This document shows, one piece after another, positions 26,198-35,049 of a DNA stretch of 64,000 bases; position 1 is the stretch's first letter, and every line of letters begins with the position of its first letter. This stretch comes from JAQUTK01 sp963677415. GTDB lineage: Bacteria; Bacteroidota; Bacteroidia; Bacteroidales; JAQUTK01. The notes beneath the pieces were generated by a model, which searched no databases, was not told where the DNA came from, and worked only from the letters and a program-made list of their open reading frames with translations. A program made the position numbers and the translations under genes. The DNA lies in the NCBI GenBank assembly GCA_963677415.2, contig CAXXFJ010000038.1, forward strand, positions 52,907 through 116,906. The letters run 5' to 3'.

Positions 26198-26875
26198 TCA
26201 AGAAAACAACGGAGAGATTTCTTCTTGTTTGGGCTCTGAGTCTTCTTTCGGTGCGCTTTTGCACCATTCACTAATGCCACAGGTTTTGCAGTGAGGATTG
26301 CGTGCAGTGCATACGTATCTACCGTGAAGGATGAGCCAATGGTGGGCGATGGGAAGAAGTTTGCCGGGGATGTATCGGACAAGCTCTTTTTCTGTTTCCA
26401 GAGGAGTCTTGGAGTTGGTGGTCAGTCCGATACGGTTTGCCACACGAAAGACATGAGTATCTACAGGCATTGCGGGCAGATGAAAGACGACGGCGGCGAT
26501 CACGTTGGCTGTCTTACGACCTACGCCCGGCAGTGTTTGAAGCTGCTCAATGTCTTGAGGAACTACCCCATTGAAATTGCTCATCAGCTTTTGCGCCATT
26601 CCTATCAGGTGTTTTGCCTTATTGTTAGGATAGGAGACGCTGCGAACCAGTGGAAAGAGCGCTTCAAAGGTTGTGGAGGCCATTGCTTCAGGAGTGGGGA
26701 AATGGCGAAAGAGTTCCGGCGTCACCATATTGACACGCTTGTCGGTACATTGAGCCGAAAGTATGACTGCCACTAATAATTGAAACGGAGTTTCATAGTG
26801 AAGTTCCGTTTCAGCTACCGGTATGTTGGACTGAAACCACTCAATAATCCGGAGATATCTTTCTTTCTTCAGCAT
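26198..26875 (-). CDS. nth: Endonuclease III
   Basis: A 225-residue bifunctional DNA glycosylase/AP lyase for oxidised pyrimidines. Helix-hairpin-helix LPGVGRKTANVI carries the catalytic Lys, VDTHVFRVANR holds the catalytic Asp, and the C-terminal CTARNPHCKTCGISEWC gives the C-x6-C-x2-C-x5-C 4Fe-4S site. A short acidic tail (EDSEPKQEEISPLFS) follows. It is 3 bp downstream of pheS and probably co-transcribed with it. Confidence 0.97.
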   Translation of the reverse strand: MLKKERYLRIIEWFQSNIPVAETELHYETPFQLLVAVILSAQCTDKRVNMVTPELFRHFPTPEAMASTTFEALFPLVRSVSYPNNKAKHLIGMAQKLMSNFNGVVPQDIEQLQTLPGVGRKTANVIAAVVFHLPAMPVDTHVFRVANRIGLTTNSKTPLETEKELVRYIPGKLLPIAHHWLILHGRYVCTARNPHCKTCGISEWCKSAPKEDSEPKQEEISPLFS

Positions 26876-26878
26876 ATT

Positions 26879-27898
26879 CTAATAGGCCGACTCAAATTCT
26901 TTTAGGAACCGGACATCATTTTCTGAGAACAAACGCAAGTCTTTGACGCGGTATTTGAGGTTGGTGATACGTTCGATACCCATACCGAGCGCATATCCTG
27001 AATATACTTTGCTGTCAATGCCGCAATTGTCGAGCACTGCCGGGTCAACCATACCGCAACCGAGGATCTCTACCCAACCGGTATTTTTACAGAACGGGCA
27101 TCCTTTGCCACCACAGATGTTGCAGGAGATGTCCATCTCAGCAGATGGTTCGGTGAAAGGAAAGTAGGAGGGACGCAGACGGATCTTGGTGTCAGCGCCA
27201 AACATCTCCTGTGCAAAATAGAGCAGGATCTGTTTGAGATCAGCAAAGGATACATCTTTTGCCACATAGAGCGCTTCTACCTGATGGAAGAAACAGTGTG
27301 CGCGGTAAGAGATCGCTTCATTACGATAGACACGTCCCGGACAGATGATGCGAATAGGTGGTTGCGTTTTTTCCATCACACGGGTTTGAACAGAAGAGGT
27401 GTGGGTACGCAACAGGATATCGGGATGGCTTTCCACAAAGAAGGTGTCCTGCATGTCGCGTGCCGGATGGTCTTCAGCAAAGTTCAGCGCAGAGAAGAGA
27501 TGCCAGTCGTCTTCAACTTCCGGTCCTTCAGCTACGGTAAATCCCTGACGGGCAAAGATGTCGATAATCTCTTCTTTCACAAGGGAAAGCGGGTGACGTG
27601 TGCCTAGTGGAATAGGATAGGAGGTACGAGTCAGATCAATATCATTGCTCTCACCTGATTGTCCGTCAAATTGTTCTTTAAGTTCGTTGATCTTGTCCTG
27701 AGCCTTGTTCTTCAGGTCGTTGAGCAGCTGACCCATCTCTTTCTTCTGATCGGCGGCCACGTTTCTGAAATCATTGAACAAAGCGGAAACTTCCCCTTTC
27801 TTACTCAGGTATTGAATACGCAGAGCTTCGAGTTCATCGGCATTTTTAGCTGTGAACTGATCTATCTTTTCTGCAATTTCTTTTATTTTATCAATCAT
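26879..27898 (-). CDS. pheS: Phenylalanyl-tRNA synthetase alpha subunit
   Basis: A 339-residue catalytic subunit. N-terminal coiled-coil (about 1-85), then the class II core with GTRHPLSLVKEEI, VAEGPEVEDDWHLFSALNF, HPARDMQDTFF, LLRTHTSSVQTRVM (motif 2 region), YRNEAISYRAHCFFHQVEAL and the motif 3 GYALGMGIERITNLKY. The tRNA-binding Cys-rich insertion ISCNICGGKGCPFCKNTG is seen. pheT is not adjacent. Has its own -7 box, 31 bp upstream, and nth follows 3 bp downstream. Confidence 0.97.
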   Translation of the reverse strand: MIDKIKEIAEKIDQFTAKNADELEALRIQYLSKKGEVSALFNDFRNVAADQKKEMGQLLNDLKNKAQDKINELKEQFDGQSGESNDIDLTRTSYPIPLGTRHPLSLVKEEIIDIFARQGFTVAEGPEVEDDWHLFSALNFAEDHPARDMQDTFFVESHPDILLRTHTSSVQTRVMEKTQPPIRIICPGRVYRNEAISYRAHCFFHQVEALYVAKDVSFADLKQILLYFAQEMFGADTKIRLRPSYFPFTEPSAEMDISCNICGGKGCPFCKNTGWVEILGCGMVDPAVLDNCGIDSKVYSGYALGMGIERITNLKYRVKDLRLFSENDVRFLKEFESAY

Positions 27899-27928
27899 CG
27901 CAATCTACTGTTTGTCAAATATAAGCTG

Positions 27929-27936
27929 CAAAGTTA
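27929..27936 (-). promoter_or_regulatory. -7 box of pheS-nth
   Basis: Minus-strand TAACTTTG, an exact TAnnTTTG, 31 bp upstream of pheS. Back to back with the tilS promoter. Confidence 0.6.
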
Positions 27937-27978
27937 AATAAAACAGCTTGCTCATGAAAAGTTTCCGTGGATTTATTT

Positions 27979-27986
27979 TACTTTTG
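27979..27986 (+). promoter_or_regulatory. -7 box of tilS
   Basis: TACTTTTG matches TAnnTTTG, 20 bp before ATG 28007, implying a near-leaderless message. This argues against the upstream in-frame TTG at 27989. Confidence 0.55.
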
Positions 27987-28006
27987 CCTTGAAAATAGGG
28001 GGAACG

Positions 28007-29344
28007 ATGAAAACACGACAGAAAGTAGAAAGCTATATCAAACAAAAGCAATTGATCCCTGAACAAGGGCAAATCATTGTGGCATTGAGTGGCGGAGCTG
28101 ATTCTGTGGCATTATTGTATCTCCTTTCCGAACTGAACTATCCTCTTATCGCTGCTCATTGTAATTTTCATCTTCGGGGTGCCGAGTCTGACAGAGATGA
28201 GGCATTTGTGCGTGCCCTGACGGATCGTCTGGGTGTGCAATGTCATGTCATCTCTTTTGATACGAAGGAATATGCTGCTGCACATGGATGCTCGATTGAG
28301 ATGGCTGCAAGGGAGTTGCGCTATGATTGGTTTGAACAATTACGAAAGGAAACGGGTGCCGTTGCTGTGGCTGTGGCTCATCATTCGGATGATTCGGTGG
28401 AGACTGTCTTACTTAATCTGATGCGTGGCACGGGTATTCAGGGATTGACCGGTATTGCTCCGCGACGTGATGCGGTGGTTCGTCCACTACTCTGCCTTTC
28501 CCGCAATGAGATTTTGATCTATCTACAGGAAAAAGGTGTGGATTTTGTAACGGATAGCACCAATCTGGAAGATGAATATACGCGCAATAAGATACGTCTG
28601 GATCTGCTGCCAATGATGCGGCAGATCAATCCTTCGGTCTCTGAAGCGATACTCCGTACAGCGGACAATCTCCTTGAACTGGCAGAATGGAGTTCGCAAT
28701 GGCTCAAAAAAGCCAGGGTGAGTGTGATGAAAGAGGAGGGACGGATAGATATAAAAGTGCTTCTTTCTTCGCCGATGCCTCGGATGTTGCTCTATGATAT
28801 CTTGCAAGAGAAAGGTTTTAACAGGCCGCAAAGCGAACAGCTGTTTGATGCGTTGCATGGCATATCTGGTAAAGTCTTCTTGTCGAAGAGTCATCGCCTG
28901 GTGAAAGATAGGGGATTCTTGTACGTTGAACCGTTGACAGACTCTTCTTTTGAAGATGTTGAAATAGAAAAGGGTTGCGATAGAGTGCTTCACCCGAAAA
29001 ATAAGAATGTTTATCTAACTCTGCACGAGGAGGAGATTACACCGCAGTGGCAACTTCCAAAAGCACCTGATCATGTGGCGATAGATGCCGGAAAGGTAAA
29101 ATACCCACTGGTGTGGCGTAGTTGGTGCTCGGGAGAGTGGTTCCACCCGTTTGGCATGAAGGGTAAGAAGAATCTGAGTGACTATATGACGGATAAGAAA
29201 TATACACGCTCTGAGAAAGAGAGGATGACGGTGCTCTGTAGCGGAGACGATATTGTGTGGCTGGTTGGTGAACGGCCTGATAACCGGTATCGGATCACGG
29301 AGAAGAGCACAAGGGCATTGGAAATAAGAATTCATTCAAACTAA
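28007..29344 (+). CDS. tilS: tRNA(Ile)-lysidine synthase
   Basis: A 445-residue enzyme that converts C34 of the CAU-anticodon tRNA-Ile to lysidine, so that it reads AUA. The PP-loop is ALSGGADSVALLYLL (about 25-39), followed by HCNFHLRGAESDRDE, AVAVAHHSDDSVETVLLNLM and DSTNLEDEYTRNKIRLDLLP, all TilS hallmarks. The C-terminal tRNA-binding part includes WCSGEWFHPFGMKGKKNLSDY. Starts at ATG 28007 next to its promoter box. It is divergent from pheS and followed by the six-hairpin genes. Confidence 0.95.
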   Translation: MKTRQKVESYIKQKQLIPEQGQIIVALSGGADSVALLYLLSELNYPLIAAHCNFHLRGAESDRDEAFVRALTDRLGVQCHVISFDTKEYAAAHGCSIEMAARELRYDWFEQLRKETGAVAVAVAHHSDDSVETVLLNLMRGTGIQGLTGIAPRRDAVVRPLLCLSRNEILIYLQEKGVDFVTDSTNLEDEYTRNKIRLDLLPMMRQINPSVSEAILRTADNLLELAEWSSQWLKKARVSVMKEEGRIDIKVLLSSPMPRMLLYDILQEKGFNRPQSEQLFDALHGISGKVFLSKSHRLVKDRGFLYVEPLTDSSFEDVEIEKGCDRVLHPKNKNVYLTLHEEEITPQWQLPKAPDHVAIDAGKVKYPLVWRSWCSGEWFHPFGMKGKKNLSDYMTDKKYTRSEKERMTVLCSGDDIVWLVGERPDNRYRITEKSTRALEIRIHSN

Positions 29345-29367
29345 TAATAACTATAATCGAAAGCTTT

Positions 29368-31359
29368 ATGAAAAACGTTTTTGTAGTCCTATGCATCTGC
29401 CTGTCTTGTCTTTTGACAAATGCTCAGGAGAGTGTGACGAATCGTTGGGTGCTTAACCCGGATCAGAGTATCACATGGAAAAAGGGAAGTGGTGTGCTGC
29501 CACACTATGATAATATTGAGATGGCCGGCTTGAAGGTTGCTACTGTGGTACGATATGGAGTCAACGAAAAAGGCGGCTTCTATCTGAACAGAGGGATGGT
29601 GTGGCCGATGCTTCGTACTATTCCGAATAATACGCATGCCAGTCTGATGCGCCGCTTTGCTGAAGATCCTGTGTCGAAAGTACAGGTGAATGGAAGAGCA
29701 CTGGAGGGTGAACAGGTGCAGGAGATAAGTCTCAACGGACTAATGACTGTCGTGAGTCAATATCCACAGTCTCTGGAACTGAAAAGAGTACTCTTCCCCT
29801 CGGTCTCTTTACCCGCTTTCTGTGAAAATTACACGTTGACGAATAAGGGTGAGGGTACCGTGAAAGTGGAAGTTCCTTCTTCTGAGTCCGTTATTCAGAC
29901 AAACCCTGAAGAAGGAGTGGCCGGCAGTTACAAACTGGTATTCAAGCAGACCGGTAAAACCGTTGTGCTGAAAAAAGGGGAAGAGGTGAACTTTAGTGTG
30001 TCGATTGCAGGATACAAATCGGGCGAGGTAGAAACGGCTATCAATGTGGGGCGCGAACAGAAGCTTCGTGAAGCACTCATTGCTGAGTTCTCTGCCAATC
30101 TGGTACTGGAGACTCCTGATCCTGTGCTGAATGCGATGTTTCGTTTTGCTAAGATCCGCGCTTCGGAGAGTATCTATGAAACGAAGGGTGGGTTGCTGCA
30201 CGGCCCCGGTGGTGAATCGTATTATGCTGCTATCTGGGCAAATGACCAGGCAGAGTATGTCAATCCGTTTTTCCCGTTTCTGGGTTATCCTACAGGTAAC
30301 GAATCGGCGTTGAATGCGTATCGGCATTTTGCTCGTTTTATGAATAAGGAATACAACAAACTGCCTAGTTCTATTATTGCGGAAGGTGATGATACATGGG
30401 GTGGTGCGGGTGATCGTGGTGATGCAGCAATGATAGCCTATGGTGCTTCCAGGTATGCCTTGGCGCGTGGTGACAGACAAGAAGCTGTAACACTTTGGCC
30501 GCTTATTGAGTGGTGTCTGGAGTTTTCTCATCGTCAGTTGAACGAAGAGGGGGTGGTAAAGTCTGATGCTGACGAACTGGAAGGGCGTTTCCCTGCCGGA
30601 AAAGCAAACCTATGTACCTCTTCTCTTTATTATGATGCTTTGATTTCTGCATATTATCTGGGTAGAGAGATCGGTAAACCCTCTTCACAGATAAAGAACT
30701 ATCTGCAGCAGGCTGCTGCTTTGCGTAAGTCGATAGACAAATACTTTGCTGCGAAAGTGGAAGGTTTTGATACGTATCAGTATTATGAGGGAAATGACGT
30801 GCTTCGTTCCTGGATCTGTATTCCTTTGACTGTGGGTATCGACGATCGTAAAGCGGGAACAATTGACGCGCTTTTCTCTCCGCGTCTCTGGACAAAAGAG
30901 GGCTTGTTGACGCAGGCAGGTAGTGAGACCTATTGGGACCGTTCTACTTTGTACGGATTTCGTGGGGTACTGGCAGCCGGTGAAACAGAGAAGGCGATGA
31001 GTTACCTGACCTATTATTCGAATCACCGTTTGCTCGGCGAACATGTGCCGTATGCTATTGAAGCATATCCGGAAGGTAGTCAGCGCCATCTTTCCGCAGA
31101 GAGCGGATTGTATTGCCGTATCTTTACGGAAGGAATGTTTGGTATCCGTCCGACCGGACTGAATTCTTTTTCTGTTACTCCGCGTCTGCCAAAGAATTGG
31201 AATGAGATGGCTTTGCGTCATATCCGTGCTTTCAATGGGGATATTGATATTGAGGTGGTCCGTAAAGGAAGTAAACTTTTGGTGACTGTTACAAATAATG
31301 GGAAACAAGTAATGAATAGAACAGCCAAAGAGGGAACAATATTGACTGTAAAATTATGA
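29368..31359 (+). CDS. Secreted six-hairpin glycosidase-like protein, paralogue 1
   Basis: A 663-residue protein with a signal peptide (about 1-19, LLTNAQ), an N-terminal beta-domain (about 22-245) and an (alpha/alpha)6-barrel region (about 250-590), then a short beta tail. Motifs shared with its neighbour: RFAKIRASESIYETKGGLLHGPGG, YYAAIWAND (acidic pair D-x-A-E just after), SSIIAEGDDTWGGAGDRGDAAMI, DADELEGRFPAGKAN, HRLLGEHVPYAIEAYPEG and RIFTEGMFGIRPTG. The architecture is that of six-hairpin glycosidases such as clan GH-L or GH78-like enzymes, but I cannot assign a family. It is 24 bp after tilS; the tandem copy follows. Confidence 0.6.
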   Translation: MKNVFVVLCICLSCLLTNAQESVTNRWVLNPDQSITWKKGSGVLPHYDNIEMAGLKVATVVRYGVNEKGGFYLNRGMVWPMLRTIPNNTHASLMRRFAEDPVSKVQVNGRALEGEQVQEISLNGLMTVVSQYPQSLELKRVLFPSVSLPAFCENYTLTNKGEGTVKVEVPSSESVIQTNPEEGVAGSYKLVFKQTGKTVVLKKGEEVNFSVSIAGYKSGEVETAINVGREQKLREALIAEFSANLVLETPDPVLNAMFRFAKIRASESIYETKGGLLHGPGGESYYAAIWANDQAEYVNPFFPFLGYPTGNESALNAYRHFARFMNKEYNKLPSSIIAEGDDTWGGAGDRGDAAMIAYGASRYALARGDRQEAVTLWPLIEWCLEFSHRQLNEEGVVKSDADELEGRFPAGKANLCTSSLYYDALISAYYLGREIGKPSSQIKNYLQQAAALRKSIDKYFAAKVEGFDTYQYYEGNDVLRSWICIPLTVGIDDRKAGTIDALFSPRLWTKEGLLTQAGSETYWDRSTLYGFRGVLAAGETEKAMSYLTYYSNHRLLGEHVPYAIEAYPEGSQRHLSAESGLYCRIFTEGMFGIRPTGLNSFSVTPRLPKNWNEMALRHIRAFNGDIDIEVVRKGSKLLVTVTNNGKQVMNRTAKEGTILTVKL

Positions 31360-31395
31360 TGAAGGGAAGGACCTTTGTAAATTAACTAAACTAAG

Positions 31396-31438
31396 AATGA
31401 AAGTCTTTAAGTATGGATAGTGCTTAGAGACTTTCATT
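31396..31438 (+). terminator. Strong hairpin between the two paralogues
   Basis: Arms 31396-31411 and 31423-31438 pair over about 15 bp with one G.T. There is no T-run and the next start codon is 16 bp away, so it may be an attenuating or processing structure and not a full terminator. Confidence 0.5.
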
Positions 31439-31453
31439 GTTAATCAAAATACG

Positions 31454-33448
31454 ATGAAAAAGAAAGCTCTGTTTTTTCTGATGATCTCTCTGGTATGTCA
31501 ATGCGCTATTGCACAAGAGAGAAAGGATAATCGATGGGTGTTAAATCCGGATCAAAGTATCTCATGGAAGAAGGGGAGCGGCGAACTTCCTCATCAGGAT
31601 CATATTGAGATGGCTGGTCGTAAGGTGGCTACTGTGTTGCGTTATGGCATCGATGAGAAAGGTGGTTTTTGTCTGAATAGAGGAATGGTGTGGCCGTTGT
31701 TGCGTACTGTTCCGAATAATACGCATGCCAGTCTGATGCGTCGCTTTGGCGAAGATGTGTTGTCTAAATTGTTGGTTGATGGACATGCATTGGTAAATGA
31801 GAGGGTGCAGGAGATCACTCTTAACGGGTTGATGACTGTAGTCAGTGAGTTCCCACACTCCATAGAGGTGAAAAGAGTGCTTTTCCCATCGGTAGCTTTG
31901 CCTGCTTTCTGTGAGAATTATACCTTGAGAAATAATGGCGAGAACCCTGTGAAGGTAGAGATCCCTTCTTCAGAGTCTGTTATTCAGACAGCCCCTGAAG
32001 AGGGCGTCTTTGGTAGTTACAAGTTAGTAGTCAAACAGAGTGGTATGACGGTTGTGCTGAACAACGGAGAAGAAGCTACATTCAGTGTGACTATCGCGGG
32101 TTACAAACCGGGTGAGGCTCAGCTAACTATTGATGTGGCACAAGAGCAAGCACTCCGCGAAAAGCTTGTGGCAGAGTTTTCGGATAATCTGGTGCTTGAG
32201 ACTCCTGATCAGGTGCTCAATACAATGTTTCGCTTTGCAAAGATTCGTGCTTCGGAGAGTATCTTTGAGACCAAAGGTGGTTTGATGCACGGTCCGGGCG
32301 GTGAGGCGTATTATGCTGCTATCTGGGCCAATGATGAAGCAGAATATTTTAGTCCGTTTACTCCATTCCTGGGATATGCCACAGGTAATGCGGCGTCGCT
32401 TAATACATATAGCTTGTATGCACCCTATATGAATAAGGAATATGACAAACTCCCTAGTTCTATCATTGCGGAAGGGGATGATGTGTGGTGTGGTTCGGGC
32501 GATGAGGGTGATGCTGCGATGATTGCTTATGGTGCTCCACGTTATGCTTTGGCTCGCGGTAGTAAAGTGGAAGCGGAAAAGATATGGCCGCTGATTGAGT
32601 GGTGCCTGGAATATTCTCACCGTAAATTGACCAAAGATGGGGTTGTTGCTTCAGATGCTGATGAACTGGAGAACCGTTTCCCGTCGGGTGATTCCAATCT
32701 GCTGGTTTCTTCTTTGTATTATGACGGATTGGTATCTGTTGCTTATCTTGGCAAAGAGATTGGCAAACCTTCTTCACTGATTAAAACCTATCAGCAACAG
32801 GCTGCTGCATTGCGCAAGTCTATGAATGCATATTTTGGTGCGAAAGTGGAGGGTTTTGATACCTACCGGTATTATGAGGGAAATGATCTGCTTCGTTCCT
32901 GGATCTGTGCTCCACTGGCAATGGGTATCACTGAAAAGAAAGAGGGCACGGTAGCAGCACTTTTTTCTCCTCGTCTGTGGACGAAAGATGGTTTGCTTTC
33001 TCAGTCAGGAACAGATATATTTTGGGATCGCTCTACTTTGTCTGCCTTTCGCGGAGTGTTGACTGTCGGTGAAACAGATAAAGCCATGGAATATCTGACC
33101 TATTATTCGAATCATCGTTTGCTCGGTGAACATGTACCTTATGCCATTGAAGCTTATCCAGAGGGAGATCAACGTCATCTTTCCGGTGAGAGTGCATTGT
33201 ATTGCCGTATATTTACAGAGGGTGTGTTTGGTATTCGTCCAACAGGATTCCATTCGTTTTCTATCACTCCACGATTGCCTCAGGATTGGAATGAGATGGC
33301 TTTGCGCCATATCCGTGCTTTCAATGGGGATATTGATGTGGAGGTAGCCCGCAAAGGTGATAAGCTACTGGTGACTGTGACGAATAATGGGAAGACGGTA
33401 CTGATTAAAAAGTTGAAAGAGGGTACTGCATTAACTGTAAAGTTATGA
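31454..33448 (+). CDS. Secreted six-hairpin glycosidase-like protein, paralogue 2
   Basis: A 664-residue tandem duplicate of the preceding gene, same length and domain order, about three-quarters identical by eye (not computed). Signal peptide ends CAIAQ. It conserves NRWVLNPDQSISWKKGSGEL, MVWPLLRTVPNNTHASLMRR, AEGDDVWCGSGDEGDAAMI, DADELENRFPSGDSN and the C-terminal HIRAFNGDIDVEV. Differences cluster at surface-like positions and in the 230-245 linker, as expected for diverging substrate preference. No family can be assigned with certainty. Ends 55 bp before a nested inverted-repeat terminator. Confidence 0.6.
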   Translation: MKKKALFFLMISLVCQCAIAQERKDNRWVLNPDQSISWKKGSGELPHQDHIEMAGRKVATVLRYGIDEKGGFCLNRGMVWPLLRTVPNNTHASLMRRFGEDVLSKLLVDGHALVNERVQEITLNGLMTVVSEFPHSIEVKRVLFPSVALPAFCENYTLRNNGENPVKVEIPSSESVIQTAPEEGVFGSYKLVVKQSGMTVVLNNGEEATFSVTIAGYKPGEAQLTIDVAQEQALREKLVAEFSDNLVLETPDQVLNTMFRFAKIRASESIFETKGGLMHGPGGEAYYAAIWANDEAEYFSPFTPFLGYATGNAASLNTYSLYAPYMNKEYDKLPSSIIAEGDDVWCGSGDEGDAAMIAYGAPRYALARGSKVEAEKIWPLIEWCLEYSHRKLTKDGVVASDADELENRFPSGDSNLLVSSLYYDGLVSVAYLGKEIGKPSSLIKTYQQQAAALRKSMNAYFGAKVEGFDTYRYYEGNDLLRSWICAPLAMGITEKKEGTVAALFSPRLWTKDGLLSQSGTDIFWDRSTLSAFRGVLTVGETDKAMEYLTYYSNHRLLGEHVPYAIEAYPEGDQRHLSGESALYCRIFTEGVFGIRPTGFHSFSITPRLPQDWNEMALRHIRAFNGDIDVEVARKGDKLLVTVTNNGKTVLIKKLKEGTALTVKL

Positions 33449-33502
33449 TCGCACTTCTTTTGAGAATGTAACACAGGAGATAATATCTCGGAGATAATCA
33501 CT

Positions 33503-33584
33503 CGGACACAATCCTACGGATATAATGAATCCCTGCTTGATTTCCTATCCAAAGGATATTTCAAACAGGGATTCATTGTGTCCG
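33503..33584. terminator. Nested inverted repeats between convergent genes
   Basis: Outer arms CGGACAC (33503-33509)/GTGTCCG (33578-33584) and inner arms 33524-33535/33566-33577 (AATGAATCCCTG and complement), with TATCC/GGATA at the tip. Probably a bidirectional terminator for the glycosidase pair and the ABC gene. Confidence 0.65.
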
Positions 33585-33594
33585 GAGGTTGGGC

Positions 33595-35046
33595 TTATTT
33601 GTTCTTGAATTTTGTAAGTATCTTACGTCTGTTGACGATGGAAGGAATTTCTTCCTCATAGTGAGTGACGTAGATCAATGTTTTGCCTTTTTGATTGCAG
33701 TATGACTCGATAATATTTTTGGCAAGGTATTTCTTGCCTGCATCCAGTCCATGAAGGGGCTCATCAAGGATCAACAGTTCGGGGTTCTTGACAAAAGCCC
33801 GTACCAAGAGGATGAGACGCTGTTCGCCGTACGAGATCTTTACGAACGAACGGTCGCTGAGGTGACTGGCATGAAAGATTTTCATCCACTTCACTGTCTC
33901 TTCTTTTTGAGATTCATTGCACTTCTGATAAAGTCCGATGGAGTCGAAAAAACCCGAAGCTGCCACATTAAAGCAGGGAGTGTCCTGCATATAATAGGTG
34001 TGTATGTCCGGTGAGAGATAGCCGATTCTTTTCTTGATGTCCCAGATGCTTTCCCCGCTGCCTCGTTTTCTGTCGAAGAGGGTCAGGTTGTTGGAGTAGG
34101 CTTGTGGGTTGTCGCCGCAGACCAGACTGAGCAGCGTAGACTTTCCACTTCCGTTACCTCCCAGTAGTGCCCATTTTTCTCCGCTCTTCACTTCCCAGTC
34201 TTCATCTTTCAGGATAGTATGAGTACCATATCTGATATGGATTTTGTCCATGAGGATCGCTGTTTTATAGTCTGTTTCTTTCTCTTCTTGTTTCGGAAGG
34301 TCTGTCAGCTCGTCGGCTATCTCAGAGAAAAGTGTACGGATCAGTGCTTTATCGTTCATAAAATCACCGACTTTTTGCACGGGATAGCAGGTGCGTTCTT
34401 TGATTGGAAGGACATTGTCTATCCAGTCGGGCAGGTCTTTAGGATGGGAAACGACAAAGAGGATTTGCATGTTAGTGAGCTCCATCGTCTGCTTAAGCAT
34501 GGTATTGAGCATGGCTCGTGAGGGGGCATCGAGACCTATGAAAGGATTGTCCAGAATAAGCAACCGAGGTTCTGTCATTAGTACTTTTGTAATGAGAAAC
34601 TTGCGGAGCTCGCCACTGGAAAGAGCAACAAGGTGCTTGTCCAGCAGTTCGCTGATGTTAAATAGCTGAGCATATTCTTCTATTGCCTCGTCAGAGAATC
34701 CTTTGAGCAGGGTTCGAGCAATGGGTGTGGTCTCCGCGTCAAAGGAGTTCCACCGTTGCTGGTAGTACATCTCCCGGCAATCGGCTAGAGAATAGATGTC
34801 GCGGAAGGAAATGGAGCGGATGAGCTGATAGGTCGGACGAGATTCAGTGGTGGTAATGTGAACTTCTCCTTGTCGGGGAAGTATCTTGCCTTGTATAATG
34901 TCAGTAATGAGTGTTTTGCCGGCTCCGTTCGGACCTATAAACGCCCAGTTCTCGTTCTCTTTTATTGTAAAAGAGAGCGGTTCGCTCCACTCAAACTCTT
35001 TGAGTCTTGGAACGAACCGCTCGATATCGATTTGAAATGAATGCAT
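33595..35046 (-). CDS. Twin ABC ATPase (ModF/PhrA-like), no membrane domain
   Basis: A 483-residue protein with two ABC nucleotide-binding domains. Domain 1: Walker A FIGPNGAGKT, signature LSSGELRKF, Walker B LLILDNPFIGLD. Domain 2: Walker A LGGNGSGKST, signature ISYGEQRL, Walker B LLILDEPLHGLD, switch His in YVTHYEEE. In domain 1 the catalytic Glu after Walker B is replaced by Asn, so only domain 2 looks fully catalytic. No transmembrane segments and no permease neighbour; the layout resembles E. coli ModF, whose role is unclear. Its start is 3 bp downstream of the leuB stop, so it may be transcribed with the leu operon. Confidence 0.82.
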   Translation of the reverse strand: MHSFQIDIERFVPRLKEFEWSEPLSFTIKENENWAFIGPNGAGKTLITDIIQGKILPRQGEVHITTTESRPTYQLIRSISFRDIYSLADCREMYYQQRWNSFDAETTPIARTLLKGFSDEAIEEYAQLFNISELLDKHLVALSSGELRKFLITKVLMTEPRLLILDNPFIGLDAPSRAMLNTMLKQTMELTNMQILFVVSHPKDLPDWIDNVLPIKERTCYPVQKVGDFMNDKALIRTLFSEIADELTDLPKQEEKETDYKTAILMDKIHIRYGTHTILKDEDWEVKSGEKWALLGGNGSGKSTLLSLVCGDNPQAYSNNLTLFDRKRGSGESIWDIKKRIGYLSPDIHTYYMQDTPCFNVAASGFFDSIGLYQKCNESQKEETVKWMKIFHASHLSDRSFVKISYGEQRLILLVRAFVKNPELLILDEPLHGLDAGKKYLAKNIIESYCNQKGKTLIYVTHYEEEIPSIVNRRKILTKFKNK

Positions 35047-35049
35047 CGT

